Assembly: GCA_019359275.1 (NCBI GenBank)
Contig: JAHHHP010000007.1
Location: 1 to 64,000 of the forward strand
DNA from: Myxacorys chilensis ATA2-1-KO14
GTDB taxonomy: Bacteria > Cyanobacteriota > Cyanobacteriia > Leptolyngbyales > Leptolyngbyaceae
DNA: 64,000 nt
Reading direction: 5' to 3'
The position numbers were made by a program, and so were the translations under genes. The notes beneath the pieces are model-generated. The model did not search any database. It had not been told where the DNA came from and saw nothing but the letters and a program-made list of their open reading frames with translations. Of this stretch, positions 43,849 through 53,058 are shown one piece after another. The stretch's first letter is position 1, and each line of letters starts with the position of its first letter.

Positions 43849-44592
43849 CTACATCAAAGCTAATCCGACTACACATTCATCTGCAATAGTACCTGTGAAG
43901 GTCATTTTTCTGTTAGGAGCAATTACTTCAAGCTGTGTGGGAGAGCCAATGAATCGTTTGCCAAGCAGTAGCATGTCAAGCCGTTCTACAACCAAGCCAT
44001 AGGGTGGATCTGCTTTTAGACGGAGACATTGTTGACCCCGACGCTCACGAATCGTGATTGCTCCTCCACTGAATTCAACGTCCCAAGAATCTGAACTTGC
44101 TTGCCATTCGTTGTCTTGAATCTGAAGAATCAAATTACCATTGCTGTTACAGAAGTTGGCAGATAAACGAAATGGTCCACCTTCAACTTCAGGACGCTGA
44201 ATAGCAAACAGTGGTGTCTGCTGCACCAAAACCGGAACTATGCAGGAGCGCAAAGTAAGACCACCAAACTGGATTGATGGATGATTCATTCCAAAGTCCC
44301 AGCTTCCAAAGGAAAAACCTGTCTGTCTACATTTTGGTGAGGCAAGCGCTTCCTTAACCTTCTGTTTTGACCAGACGCCTCTCGTTACATATCCATGACA
44401 GGTAGGGCAAAGGAGCGCAATACATTTAGCGCAATGTTCAGTTGCTTCTGAAAATTCAGGGTCTACATGTTCGTAATCAATAATACTAGAACCGCAAATA
44501 ACGCATCCAAATCCGCAAGCTTGTCGAACTGACCGCTTTATCTCAGCAGAAATAGTTCGCGACAGCCCAAATCGGTTCTTTTGAGCAGACAC
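43849..44592 (-). CDS. HNH endonuclease-domain protein
   Basis: A 247-aa protein. The N-terminal 70 residues form an HNH-like zinc-bound nuclease domain: CGFGCVICGSSIIDYEHVDP, then HCAKCIALLCPTCHGYVTRG, with two Cys pairs and the catalytic His region. The C-terminal 150 residues are beta-rich and unrecognised. The start is GTG at 44592 with AAGG upstream. It stands alone between menA and purE and could be a defence or mobile-element relic. Confidence 0.75.
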   Translation of the reverse strand: MSAQKNRFGLSRTISAEIKRSVRQACGFGCVICGSSIIDYEHVDPEFSEATEHCAKCIALLCPTCHGYVTRGVWSKQKVKEALASPKCRQTGFSFGSWDFGMNHPSIQFGGLTLRSCIVPVLVQQTPLFAIQRPEVEGGPFRLSANFCNSNGNLILQIQDNEWQASSDSWDVEFSGGAITIRERRGQQCLRLKADPPYGLVVERLDMLLLGKRFIGSPTQLEVIAPNRKMTFTGTIADECVVGLALM

Positions 44593-44673
44593 AAGGCGTC
44601 ACCTTAAGTAGATTTTAACCGTCTAAAGTCTAGCTATCTAGCCGGACTCTATTGCAGAGAAATTGAATTTAAT

Positions 44674-45192
44674 TTACATATTTTTAAGGTACTGATTGTA
44701 ACCAATCTCCTTTAACTTTGCCTGCTTGTCTCGTACTATATTTGCAAGACTTTGACGGTACTGCTGGACTTTTGCTAACAACTGAGGATCGTGGCTTCCC
44801 AAGATTTGAACCGCTAACAGTCCAGCATTTTTTGCATTCCCGATCGCAACCGTTGCCACCGGAATTCCGGCAGGCATTTGCACAATAGAATAGAGCGAAT
44901 CAATCCCTGAAAGCTGACGAGTCTGCACCGGAACTCCAATCACCGGAAGCGGCGTCAGTGATGCTACCATTCCCGGTAAATGTGCGGCTCCGCCTGCCCC
45001 TGCAATGATCACTTTGAGGCCTCGATGATGGGCTTGCTTAGCATAGTCCACCATTCGTTCTGGCGTGCGGTGAGCCGAGACAATTTCAACTTCATGAGGA
45101 ATGTTAAACTCCTCGCAGACCGCGATCGCAGCTTGCATGGTCGGCAAATCTGAATCACTGCCCATAATGATGCCAATTAAAGGTTGAGTCAT
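44674..45192 (-). CDS. purE: 5-(Carboxyamino)imidazole ribonucleotide mutase PurE
   Basis: A 172-aa class I PurE, which converts N5-CAIR to CAIR in purine synthesis. The motifs [24 protein letters not shown] (catalytic His) and [17 protein letters not shown] are complete. ATG 45192 begins the conserved [12 protein letters not shown]; the frame upstream overlaps nagA and is rejected. The gene is divergent from nagA with only 39 bases between. Confidence 0.93.
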   Translation of the reverse strand: MTQPLIGIIMGSDSDLPTMQAAIAVCEEFNIPHEVEIVSAHRTPERMVDYAKQAHHRGLKVIIAGAGGAAHLPGMVASLTPLPVIGVPVQTRQLSGIDSLYSIVQMPAGIPVATVAIGNAKNAGLLAVQILGSHDPQLLAKVQQYRQSLANIVRDKQAKLKEIGYNQYLKNM

Positions 45193-45231
45193 AGAATTGA
45201 AGACATATGTTGTTCTAATCGCTAAAAGCGG

Positions 45232-46467
45232 ATGACCGATAGCTTTTTGATTATCAATGCTCGTGTGCCGCATTTCCAAGGCGTACAGCAAATTTGGATT
45301 CAAGATGGCGCAATTAGCGCCATTTCTGAAGAAACCGGACGAATTGCCCCCGTGCCCGTTCTGGATGTTGCAGGCGATTGGATTTCTCTCGGCGGAGTTG
45401 ATTTACAAATCAACGGAGCGTTGGGTTTAGCCTTTCCCGATCTCAATTCCAGCAATGTTGATCAATTAGCAGCAATCGGTCAATTTCTTTGGGATCAAGG
45501 TGTTGACGGATTCCTGCCAACCCTTGTAACTACCTCCGTTGCCAATATTCAGCGCTCTCTCGCCGCGATTAGCTCTGCAACGCTTCAACGGGGTGAATCT
45601 TACTTCGGACACGCCTCTTCTTCCCAAATTCTTGGCGTCCATCTTGAAGGACCTTTCCTAAACCCGCAAAAACGTGGGGCGCATCCTGAGGAGTATTTAC
45701 TGCCGTTGACCGTCGAGCAAATTCAGCGAGTTCTGGGCGATTATGCCTCTATTGTCAAAGTTGTAACGCTTGCCCCCGAACTTGATCCGACGGGAGACGC
45801 GATCGCTTACCTTCGTTCGCTTGGCATTATCGTTAGTTTGGGTCATTCTCAAGCAAGCGCCGAGCAAGCGCAGCAAGCCTTTGCTAGAGGCGCATTCATG
45901 GTGACTCATGCCTTTAACGCGATGCCCAGTTTGCATCACCGAGAACCCGGATTACTGGGAGCCGCGATCGCGGCTCCAACGGTTCAATGCGGTTTCATTG
46001 CCGATGGACAACATGTTTCTCAAATCATGCTGGATGTGTTCTTGAAAGCCAGCCGCTACGATGAAGGCGCATTTCTGGTCAGCGATGCCCTCGCACCCCT
46101 CGGTTTACCCGATGGTCGATACCCCTGGGATTCGCGAGAAATAGAAGTGATTGAAGGAACGGCACGCTTGCTAGATGGCACACTTGCAGGAACAACGTTA
46201 TCTCTTCTAAAGGGAGTGCAGAACTTAGTTCAATGGAAGATTTGCGATGTCGAAACCGCGATCGCATTAGCGACAACGGCTCCAAGACGTGCCATTGGTC
46301 TCTCAACTTACCTTCACCAGCCTGCTCATCTTATTCGTTGGGTTCTGGATGACAAAACCGATAGCCTAAGCTGGCAGCGCATCACACCTGAACTTGTAGC
46401 TTCGCAATGCTTTCAAGAAATTAAATCTTATGTGCCAGATAAAATTCTGTCTGATACGAACCCGTAG
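45232..46467 (+). CDS. nagA: N-acetylglucosamine-6-phosphate deacetylase NagA
   Basis: A 411-aa amidohydrolase that deacetylates GlcNAc-6-P, used in amino-sugar recycling. Metal and substrate residues are seen in [48 protein letters not shown] and [10 protein letters not shown], and the catalytic Asp in [11 protein letters not shown]. No nagB or sugar kinase is nearby, so a role in cell-wall recycling is a guess. Confidence 0.91.
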   Translation: MTDSFLIINARVPHFQGVQQIWIQDGAISAISEETGRIAPVPVLDVAGDWISLGGVDLQINGALGLAFPDLNSSNVDQLAAIGQFLWDQGVDGFLPTLVTTSVANIQRSLAAISSATLQRGESYFGHASSSQILGVHLEGPFLNPQKRGAHPEEYLLPLTVEQIQRVLGDYASIVKVVTLAPELDPTGDAIAYLRSLGIIVSLGHSQASAEQAQQAFARGAFMVTHAFNAMPSLHHREPGLLGAAIAAPTVQCGFIADGQHVSQIMLDVFLKASRYDEGAFLVSDALAPLGLPDGRYPWDSREIEVIEGTARLLDGTLAGTTLSLLKGVQNLVQWKICDVETAIALATTAPRRAIGLSTYLHQPAHLIRWVLDDKTDSLSWQRITPELVASQCFQEIKSYVPDKILSDTNP

Positions 46468-46630
46468 TATTTAGGTCAGAGACGTAGAATTCAGATTATT
46501 GTTAGCCCTACACACGCAAGACTATTGTTATTTTGCCATGCTATCATTCTGTCTTCAGGGTGCAAGGGATAATGTCTAACCAGACCTGACTCAAACAGTC
46601 TTTAGAGCATTGAGCTGAAGAATCCTTATA

Positions 46631-46657
46631 AAAAACGGGGCACGGTTCAGGTGCCCC
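46631..46657 (-). terminator. Rho-independent terminator on the minus strand
   Basis: Reading the minus strand, GGGGCAC pairs with GTGCCCC around a 7-base loop and is followed by G and a run of T residues (seen as CG preceded by AAAAA on the plus strand, with more A just before). No minus-strand gene lies upstream within 2 kb, so it implies an unannotated transcript. Confidence 0.65.
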
Positions 46658-46868
46658 CAAGATACTCAGATTGACTTGTCAAAGCAAAAGTTCCTTCGCA
46701 GCCACCCGCAGACTACCGTGGTATTGTAGGCATCTGCGCGAGGTTGTTTAGGTTTTGCCTGTCCGTAGGATAACTGAGAAGATGCTGCCGTAGCTTAAGC
46801 TACACAAAAAGTTTATCAGAACCTCACGTTTGCAGGCGATTTACCCCATATCCAGGAAACAGCTTTCA
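46631..46868 (-). ncRNA. Candidate structured small RNA (strand uncertain)
   Basis: The intergenic DNA upstream of chlM folds unusually well. The ends AAAGC (46681-46685) and GCTTT (46862-46866), extended by GTTCC/GGAAAC, form a closing stem around about 185 bases. Inside are a CGCAGA-CTAC/GTAG-TCTGCG hairpin (46707-46738), nested GATAAC/GTTTATC and GTAGC-TTAA-GCTAC helices (46769-46817), and two crossing helices, GAGGTT/AACCTC and GCCTG/CAGGC, that would make a pseudoknot. The minus strand ends in a strong terminator at 46631-46657, with a TATTTA -10-like box near 46875. Length and end pairing recall 6S RNA, but I do not recognise the sequence. It might instead be a plus-strand chlM leader. 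Confidence 0.35.
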
Positions 46869-46893
46869 TACTTTAAATATGAAATTGAGAAAC

Positions 46894-46924
46894 CGCTCCG
46901 TAATTCGCGTATGGGGCGTTTTTT
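46894..46924 (+). terminator. Terminator-like hairpin in the chlM leader
   Basis: CGCTCC (46894-46899) pairs with GGGGCG (46913-46918), followed by six T (46919-46924), 58 bases before chlM. TATGGGG inside it (46910-46916) is also complementary to CCCCATA at 46844-46850 and again at 46932-46938, so alternative folds are possible, as in attenuation. Confidence 0.5.
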
Positions 46925-46981
46925 ATTCGTGCCCCATAAGTACTACCATAAAGCTTGGTGAAAATAAGCATAAACGAGTCT

Positions 46982-47665
46982 ATGAACGGGACGGATGATA
47001 AGACTGAGGTGCGCGACTATTTCAACGCGACGGGCTTCGATCGCTGGCGGCGAATTTATGGAGATGGCGACGTTAATAAAGTTCAGCTTGACATCCGCAC
47101 TGGGCATCAGCAAACGGTAGACACGTTGTTAGGCTGGCTTAGAGCTGATGGCAATCTTTCCCAATTGACGATTTGCGATGCGGGATGCGGGGTCGGTAGC
47201 CTCAGCATTCCGTTGGCTCAGGAAGGAGCCAAGGTCTTTTCGAGTGATATTTCCGAGAAGATGGTCGGTGAAGGAAAGGATAGAGCAACGGCGATCGGGT
47301 TGAGGGATAATCCAACGTTCTCTGTCAGCGATCTAGAAGAGTTGACCGGAACGTATCACACGGTTGTCTGTCTAGATGTGCTCATTCACTATCCGGCAGA
47401 ACAGGCAATGGATATGATCAAGCATTTGGCGAGTTTGGCAGAGCATCGGCTGGTTCTCAGTTTTGCGCCAAAGACGTTTTTGCTGACGATTCTAAAGAAA
47501 ATTGGTGAGTTTTTTCCAGGCCCAAGCAAGACAACTCGCGCTTATCAGCACCGCGAAGCTGATGTGATTCGCGTGCTAGAAGAGTGCGGATTCACAATTG
47601 GACGCAAGGCAATGACTAGTACGCGATTCTATTTCTCGCGGATGCTAGAAGCGGTTAAAGAGTAA
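46982..47665 (+). CDS. chlM: Magnesium protoporphyrin IX methyltransferase
   Basis: A 227-aa SAM-dependent methyltransferase that methylates the C13 propionate of Mg-protoporphyrin IX, an early chlorophyll step. The start MNGTDDKTEVRDYFNATGFD and the following RWRRIYGDGDVNKVQLDIR are typical of ChlM. The SAM motif is TICDAGCGVGSLSIPLAQEG, and the Tyr-rich C-terminus is conserved. ATG 46982 is chosen since the nine extra residues from TTG 46955 are unlike the family. The unusual upstream leader may regulate it. Confidence 0.92.
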   Translation: MNGTDDKTEVRDYFNATGFDRWRRIYGDGDVNKVQLDIRTGHQQTVDTLLGWLRADGNLSQLTICDAGCGVGSLSIPLAQEGAKVFSSDISEKMVGEGKDRATAIGLRDNPTFSVSDLEELTGTYHTVVCLDVLIHYPAEQAMDMIKHLASLAEHRLVLSFAPKTFLLTILKKIGEFFPGPSKTTRAYQHREADVIRVLEECGFTIGRKAMTSTRFYFSRMLEAVKE

Positions 47666-47799
47666 CGGGGTTGCGATCGCAGGTTGCGTTCTCAAGAAAT
47701 GGATGTGCGATCGCACAGTTCGGCTAAATCAATACTTCTCCGCTTCTATTTGAGGTGTTGACAAGGCAATAGTTGAAATACCATCTCTGAGGGGTTGGC

Positions 47800-48177
47800 A
47801 TGTTTAAGCATGTTTCTGAGATCATGTATTTTGTTTCTGATCGTCGTGCTGCGGCAGAGTGGTATTCAAATTTATTCGGCATTGAGATTACATTCTTAGA
47901 AAATCCAGAACACTTCTTTATTCGCGTCGGCAACCAAGAAGTCTGGTTTCATCAAGCAGACAGCAAAGTGCCATCAGGCACGGCAGGACATGTAGCCTAT
48001 TGGCAGGTTGACGATTTCGATGCAGTACTTGAGCGAGTAACACAGTTGGGCGCGAAGCTCTATCGAGGACCTTTGGATCGGCAAGATGGGAGTTATATGT
48101 GTCAAGTTAAAGATCCGTATGGGAACTTGATTGGTTTCATTGGCTCAAGGTCTAGAGCAGAAAAAGGAAATGAATAA
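47800..48177 (+). CDS. VOC-family (glyoxalase/bleomycin-resistance fold) protein
   Basis: A 125-aa vicinal-oxygen-chelate protein with the two beta-alpha-beta modules: FKHVSEIMYFVSDRRAAAEW at the start, GHVAYWQVDDFDAVLERVTQ in the middle and CQVKDPYGNLIGFIGS at the end. His and Glu residues that could bind a metal are partly present. Members include dioxygenases, isomerases and antibiotic-binding proteins, so the specific role is open. Confidence 0.82.
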   Translation: MFKHVSEIMYFVSDRRAAAEWYSNLFGIEITFLENPEHFFIRVGNQEVWFHQADSKVPSGTAGHVAYWQVDDFDAVLERVTQLGAKLYRGPLDRQDGSYMCQVKDPYGNLIGFIGSRSRAEKGNE

Positions 48178-48398
48178 ATTAGAGAATAGGTAAGGTAAGC
48201 ATCAGAAGATTGTTTGCGCAAGTTTCTGCTTAACGCTGCCACATCAGTTCATGATTTGCGCATTCCACCTGAGAATCAATTAGATAAATTAGTTGGCGAT
48301 CGCAAGAGGAAACATAGTATCCATAGCGATAATCAGTGACGAATTTGCTTTGTCTAAACATTAGCTTAGCTGAAACATAATCACTGCCTGAAAACAAG

Positions 48399-49388
48399 CT
48401 AATTTTTGGCTAATTTTCTGAGCCAGATCCAATCACCTTCAACTTCTGCGATCGCGTCCTTCAAAAACGGATCAGTCCGCGTCCGATTGGGTGCAGAAAC
48501 CAACGCTATAAATTTTTCAACCTGCTCAAAATTTGGGTTGAACTGGAGAGTTTGTTGTAAAAACTGCCGCACCGCTCGACGTTGAAGCGCGAGGGGTGAT
48601 TGCTTCAAAATCCGGCGGTTCAAACGGGAATCATCCAAGTCAGTCGCTTTTTCGCGCAAGGCAGAGGCTTCTGCTTCGAGATAGTCCACCTCTGCACTCA
48701 AAAGTTCCACCGTTTGTGCAAGATGCCGCTCTGTTTGAGGATTGAAGTGAGTTTTGAGATAGGGCAATAGCTCGTGACGAATTCGGTTTCGTGCATAGCG
48801 GAGGTCTTGATTAGTTGAATCTTCCCAAATTGGAAGATTAGCGTGTTGGCAAAACTCGCCTGTTTCAGTCCGAGTTGTCTCTAGCAAAGGACGAACCAAA
48901 GTTAGAGTTGAGCTGAGCGATCGCATCCAGCCTAACGATCGCAGCCCGTCGGCTCCGCTGCCTCGCATCAAATTGAATAGCAACGTCTCCGCCCGATCGC
49001 TGGTGGTGTGCCCAGTGACGATCGCGCTATACCCTTCTCGATTCGCGATCGCGCTCAACACGTCATAACGCCACACTCGCGCTTCTGCCTCACTTGCCGG
49101 AACCTGTTGGGCTATTTCTAAATAAAACGGTAGATTCCAGGTCTTAGCAACGTGGGCCACATGATCTGCATTGGCTTGAGCATCCGAACGCCAGCGATGA
49201 TCGCAATGCGCGATCGCTAGCCTCCACTTCCACTTCGGCTGCAAATCGAGCAGCAATCGAGCCAGACAAATTGAATCCTGACCTCCAGAAACCGCCATCA
49301 GAACTGCTTGATCTGGTTTCAGCAACATGCGCTGACGAATCGTTTGATGCAGGCGAGCATGAAGCGGTGTCCAGAGGAGGCGGCTCAT
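48399..49388 (-). CDS. tilS: tRNA(Ile)-lysidine synthase TilS
   Basis: A 329-aa N-type ATP pyrophosphatase that converts C34 of tRNA-Ile(CAU) to lysidine, letting it read AUA. The PP-loop is AVSGGQDSICLARLL, and LAIAHCDHRWR, GHTTSDRAETLLFNLMRGSG and RNRIRHELLPYL are typical. It lacks the extra C-terminal domain of E. coli TilS, as usual in cyanobacteria. It begins 3 bases after the KGK protein gene stop and should be cotranscribed. Confidence 0.92.
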   Translation of the reverse strand: MSRLLWTPLHARLHQTIRQRMLLKPDQAVLMAVSGGQDSICLARLLLDLQPKWKWRLAIAHCDHRWRSDAQANADHVAHVAKTWNLPFYLEIAQQVPASEAEARVWRYDVLSAIANREGYSAIVTGHTTSDRAETLLFNLMRGSGADGLRSLGWMRSLSSTLTLVRPLLETTRTETGEFCQHANLPIWEDSTNQDLRYARNRIRHELLPYLKTHFNPQTERHLAQTVELLSAEVDYLEAEASALREKATDLDDSRLNRRILKQSPLALQRRAVRQFLQQTLQFNPNFEQVEKFIALVSAPNRTRTDPFLKDAIAEVEGDWIWLRKLAKN

Positions 49389-49391
49389 CGA

Positions 49392-49757
49392 TTAATAATC
49401 GCTATCGTCAGAGTAAATATCGTCAATTGGGCGCGGACGCAGCTTATCAAGCGGTTCTGAACGAGCAGACGAACGCTCTGGCAGGGTTCCGGGCGGCTTG
49501 AGAGGCATGAATTCTAGCCGAATGCGGACTCTACCACGCTGCCAACCACCAGACGTAAAGCGCAGCGCTTCACACGGGAGTCCATCGCCAAACCACGCTT
49601 CATTCTCTTCTGTCCAGTCGCCTTGACGATCGCTGACTGCTTGAGCCAGTTGGTCGAGAAATTCGCTGACCTTGAACGTCGGATTCGACATCAAGACCCG
49701 ACCGCGATCGGTAAACAACACTTCATCATCGCTCAAAGGTACAAATCCGTTATCCAT
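49392..49757 (-). CDS. KGK-domain-like protein
   Basis: A 121-aa protein with the pattern FVPLSDDEVLFTD, TFKVSEFLDQLAQAVSDRQ, and WQRGRVRIRLEFMP. This resembles the KGK family of cyanobacteria, named for a W-x-K-G-K-x-R-I core; here the Lys residues are Arg. The acidic C-terminus (DDIYSDDSDY) is probably disordered. Function unknown. First gene of a two-gene unit with tilS. Confidence 0.68.
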   Translation of the reverse strand: MDNGFVPLSDDEVLFTDRGRVLMSNPTFKVSEFLDQLAQAVSDRQGDWTEENEAWFGDGLPCEALRFTSGGWQRGRVRIRLEFMPLKPPGTLPERSSARSEPLDKLRPRPIDDIYSDDSDY

Positions 49758-49952
49758 AGTGATAGTTCGCTCTCAATCTCGTTCTGAATGTGTGAATTAT
49801 AGGACTTACGCATCGGCAACGGATTTGATAGAGATGTAACCCATGCATGATTCTGATTTCAATTGAATTGTGATTCTGTTACATCCGCAGGCGAAGCCTC
49901 TTCCGAAGATATCCGCCAGCCGCTGCCAATGGGACTTTGTGCAAGTCCTAAA

Positions 49953-50927
49953 TTATAGAAACCAACCGTAGCTATGAAGCCCTTTACCTAGCAGATTGAC
50001 ACCCAAGTAGCAGATCCATACGACGACAAACCCTGCTGCTGCAAGAAGTGCCGGACGCCGACCTTGCCAACCTTTAGTAATGCGGGCATGAAGATAGGCC
50101 GCAAACACAAGCCAAGTGATCATTGCCCATGTTTCTTTCGGATCCCAACTCCAGTAAGAACCCCAAGCTTCATTCGCCCAGACAGCCCCAGCGATAATGC
50201 CGATCGTCAGGAGGGGAAATCCAAGCCCAATGACGCGGTAGCTGATATTGTCCAACGTATCTGCGAGGCTAAGTCGCTGCGGGGAAAGGGTTGCTTCAGT
50301 CGAGACTGAATTTAAAACGGCAGTTCCGCCTCCTTGAATCGGAGTCTCTATTGGTTCTGCTCGGCGCAACTGATAGGAGCGCTCGCGATAACTGCCCGTC
50401 CCGACCGAACTTCCGCGCAACTCGACATTCTGACCCCGCGTGACCACGAGAAATGCGATCGCTAGTAGTGCCCCGACCATCAATGTGGCATAGCTCAACA
50501 TCATGACGCTGACATGCATCATCAGCCAGTTAGACTTCAGCGCTGGTACCAGTGGAGCCGACGCTTGCATCGTGTCTGGCAACGTCAGAGCCGCAAACGC
50601 TGTAATTGCCATCGCCACCGGAGCCGTCACTACCCCAACTAGCCGACTGCCGCTCATCTGCTCGGCGACTAGGTGCATCGTTGTGATACCCCACACGAGA
50701 AAAAATAGCGATTCGTACAAGTTGCTGAGGGGGAAATAACCCGCTTCTAGCCAGCGTGCGCCCAGCAGAACGGCAGTGGAAAGGTTTGCGATCGCCATTC
50801 CTGCAGTTCCTAAGCTAGCGAGGTAGGATTGCGGAAAAGCCGCTCCAACCCAATAAACCAGCATCGTCACGAACAGAACCGCAAATGAAACGTTGTCTAA
50901 TATGCCTTGAAGTGCGACCAAATCCAT
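49953..50927 (-). CDS. ccsA: Cytochrome c biogenesis protein CcsA (system II heme handling)
   Basis: A 324-aa thylakoid-membrane protein that brings heme to apocytochromes c together with Ccs1. The tryptophan-rich WWD signature [20 protein letters not shown] and the flanking His residues ([12 protein letters not shown] and [12 protein letters not shown]) are intact, among about eight membrane segments. ATG 50927 is used; the longer frame adds a charged segment unlike the family. Some databases call this subunit CcsB. It is needed for cytochromes f and c6. Confidence 0.9.
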   Translation of the reverse strand: MDLVALQGILDNVSFAVLFVTMLVYWVGAAFPQSYLASLGTAGMAIANLSTAVLLGARWLEAGYFPLSNLYESLFFLVWGITTMHLVAEQMSGSRLVGVVTAPVAMAITAFAALTLPDTMQASAPLVPALKSNWLMMHVSVMMLSYATLMVGALLAIAFLVVTRGQNVELRGSSVGTGSYRERSYQLRRAEPIETPIQGGGTAVLNSVSTEATLSPQRLSLADTLDNISYRVIGLGFPLLTIGIIAGAVWANEAWGSYWSWDPKETWAMITWLVFAAYLHARITKGWQGRRPALLAAAGFVVVWICYLGVNLLGKGLHSYGWFL

Positions 50928-51043
50928 GTCGTGTTTTTTCCCCCTGCAATCAGCAGACTTTAGCATCTATTGATCATTGTAAAGGAGCAGGGAAAGGCAA
51001 TGGAAACGACAAACAGCAAAACTGGCATTTATAGATTAAAACA

Positions 51044-51412
51044 CTACAGTCCAAGCGTATGTTTTAGTGCTTTGTCAAGCTCGACTGTTGGCAGTGAGCC
51101 AATCACACGGTAGATTGCCAAGAGCGAGATTGTTGCTAAGTTATCGGTCATCACAACTGAATCTGTCAGCAAGCCCGACTCTTGACCCTCTGGAGAACTC
51201 AGCAAGATCGTGACACGACTGGGATGACCTGCTCGATCCATTTGGCTCGTGATCATTGCAACGATTACTTGGGATAAGCCGGTTTGCAAATTGTTGGCTT
51301 GTGCGACTAGAGCGGGTCGCGTTTTTGCAGAACTTAGATTGGAATTGGGAAAAAGCACCAGCGCGATATCGCCTCGCTTAATGATTGACTTTGACGGTGT
51401 CATAGTCGTCAT
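51044..51412 (-). CDS. MazF/PemK-type toxin (endoribonuclease family)
   Basis: A 122-aa PemK/MazF-fold protein: IIKRGDIALVLFPNSNLSSA, TRPALVAQANNL, IVAMITSQMD, then LLTDSVVMTDNLATISLLAI. Family members cut mRNA at short motifs. The start ATG at 51412 lies inside the antitoxin frame, which overlaps by 35 bases. This is the classic arrangement of antitoxin first, then toxin. Confidence 0.87.
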   Translation of the reverse strand: MTTMTPSKSIIKRGDIALVLFPNSNLSSAKTRPALVAQANNLQTGLSQVIVAMITSQMDRAGHPSRVTILLSSPEGQESGLLTDSVVMTDNLATISLLAIYRVIGSLPTVELDKALKHTLGL

Positions 51413-51629
51413 AAATACTCATCTCAGGACTGTTCCAGTCATCCGAGAAGTTGGCTAGACTCGCTCGTAGAAGCTCAGCCTGTTCTCTGTCAATTCCTTG
51501 AGAGGCTAAATCAATGTCATCGGACTTCAGAAAAGTCACCACAACTCGTGTTCCTTCAAGCACATCGCTAGGGTTCTCTACGAGTTCTACGCGACCGTTC
51601 CGGTAAACTCCTTCAACACGGGTCAGCAT
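51378..51629 (-). CDS. Antitoxin partner of the MazF-type toxin (DUF104-like)
   Basis: An 83-aa protein with the N-terminal strand pair MLTRVEGVYRNGRVELVENP and the VLEGTRVVVTFLKS segment, like AF2212/DUF104 antitoxins. The C-terminal, acidic tail (NFSDDWNSPEMSIYDDYDTV) would wrap around the toxin. It precedes and overlaps the toxin gene in a different frame, so the pair is cotranscribed and probably self-repressed. Confidence 0.78.
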   Translation of the reverse strand: MLTRVEGVYRNGRVELVENPSDVLEGTRVVVTFLKSDDIDLASQGIDREQAELLRASLANFSDDWNSPEMSIYDDYDTVKVNH

Positions 51630-51940
51630 CTTTCGCCTCTCTTTAAAGTTGTCAGAATTAAAGTTTTCAGAACTGAATTCATTATGAATTTGAGTGAAGC
51701 CACCGCAAACAGCCTTTGGCTCTCACAAGTAACTTTAGTCAGTCGCTTTAGTGCAGTTGGTTTCATCATCGTTCTGTAAGTCTACTGTCTAATTTAATAT
51801 TTGGGGAGCTTCTGTGCATCTACAACTCTGCGACCCACTTTGATTTTTGATTTTTCTTTAAGTTGGTATCTATCACTGCCGGACAATTCTAGGTATAGAC
51901 GCCACAATAGAAAGAATTATCAGAATCGGAAGAGGTGCTT

Positions 51941-52969
51941 GTGGCTTTATACGCAGAATTACATCGTCATCTCGGTGGGTCAGTTGTGCCGCGAGTATTG
52001 TGGCGCTACCTACAACGCAACGAATCAGACCTCATTGATCGCTTCAGTGAATATCCCGAATTCGAGGATTTTTATACTCGTCCTCGAAATACGTTAGACG
52101 AATACTTAGAACTGCATACTTTAGTCGAAGGCGTGCAGACGGCGGATGCGCTGCCGTATTTCATTTACCGCTTAATGCGCGGAGCCTACATTTTCGAGAA
52201 CTTGGCTTATTTAGAGTTGCGCTATACGCCGTTCTTGAGAACAAATCCTACACTCACCCAGTCAGAGCGCATTGACCAAATGGCTCAGATTATCGAAATT
52301 GTGGGTAAAGCAAGTCAATTAAAAGAATATCCAATCGTCAGTAGCCAAATTCTGTGTATGCATTCGCGCCTGCCCTATGAGGTGAATCGCGCCCTAGTCG
52401 ATTTAGCAGCGCAATCGCGAGAATATGTTTGTGGAATTGATTTGGCCGGGGGCGATGCCCATTACGCAGAGCGGTTGGATGAGTTTGTTGAATTGTATGC
52501 CTATGCGCGATCGCTAGACCTCAATACAACTTGTCATTTGTACGAAACAACCGACGGGCATTATCCAAAGCTTCTGCCATACTTGATGCGAATCGGACAC
52601 GGAATTCAAATTCCGTTGCAGCATCCTCACTTGCTCAAGGAAGTTGCTGAGCATCAGCAGTGCCTCGAAGTATGCCCAACCACCTACCTAAAAACAGGAA
52701 CATTGCAAGACTTACGGCAACTGAAGCAGGTGTTCGACTCATGTTTTGAGGCAGGCGTAGATATCGCCATTTGCACTGATAACGCTGGTCTTAACGATGT
52801 GCGGCTGCCGTTTGAGTATGAAACGTTGCTGACACAAGACATTATCGGCTTTAAGGAACTGCAAGCCTGTCAAGATGCTGCTTTCCGTCATGCATTTGCG
52901 TGGAGATATGCTCAGCGCCCCGCCTCTTTGCTCAATCGAATCTTAATGACGGATGCAACAGCAAGTTAG
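51941..52969 (+). CDS. Adenosine-deaminase-like metallohydrolase
   Basis: A 342-aa member of the adenosine deaminase family. The zinc HxH site is YAELHRHLGGSVVPRVLW; a conserved region is ALPYFIYRLMRGAYIFENLA; and CICTDNAGLND-like Asp region appears as AICTDNAGLNDVRLPFEYE. Where true deaminases have HAGE it has CHLYETTDGHY, and the second Asp of the metal/catalytic DD pair is Asn. These changes suggest an altered substrate. GTG 51941 is preferred over GTG 51935 because AGAGG is then 5 bases upstream. Confidence 0.78.
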   Translation: MALYAELHRHLGGSVVPRVLWRYLQRNESDLIDRFSEYPEFEDFYTRPRNTLDEYLELHTLVEGVQTADALPYFIYRLMRGAYIFENLAYLELRYTPFLRTNPTLTQSERIDQMAQIIEIVGKASQLKEYPIVSSQILCMHSRLPYEVNRALVDLAAQSREYVCGIDLAGGDAHYAERLDEFVELYAYARSLDLNTTCHLYETTDGHYPKLLPYLMRIGHGIQIPLQHPHLLKEVAEHQQCLEVCPTTYLKTGTLQDLRQLKQVFDSCFEAGVDIAICTDNAGLNDVRLPFEYETLLTQDIIGFKELQACQDAAFRHAFAWRYAQRPASLLNRILMTDATAS

Positions 52970-52981
52970 CCCTTCAAAAGA

Positions 52982-53038
52982 CTTTAGATCTTAAACTTGA
53001 ACTTCAATTCAGCTCGATTAAGATCTAAAGCCTTTTCT
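52982..53038. terminator. Bidirectional terminator between the deaminase-like gene and psb27
   Basis: CTTTAGATCTTA (52982-52993) and TAAGATCTAAAG (53019-53030) form a perfect 12-bp stem with a 25-base loop, followed by CCTTTTCT on the plus strand. It separates two convergent genes. Confidence 0.7.
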
Positions 53039-53058
53039 CAATTCACTACTGAATGAAA

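Noticed and set aside
46631..46868. tmRNA, RNase P RNA or SRP RNA identity for the structured element
   Set aside because: No tRNA-like ends or tag frame, no RNase P core motifs and no SRP GGAAGCA loop were seen.
46982..47665. Known riboswitch class in front of chlM
   Set aside because: I looked for cobalamin, glutamine, preQ1, THF, yybP and guanidine-type motifs and did not recognise any; only an unnamed structure is reported.
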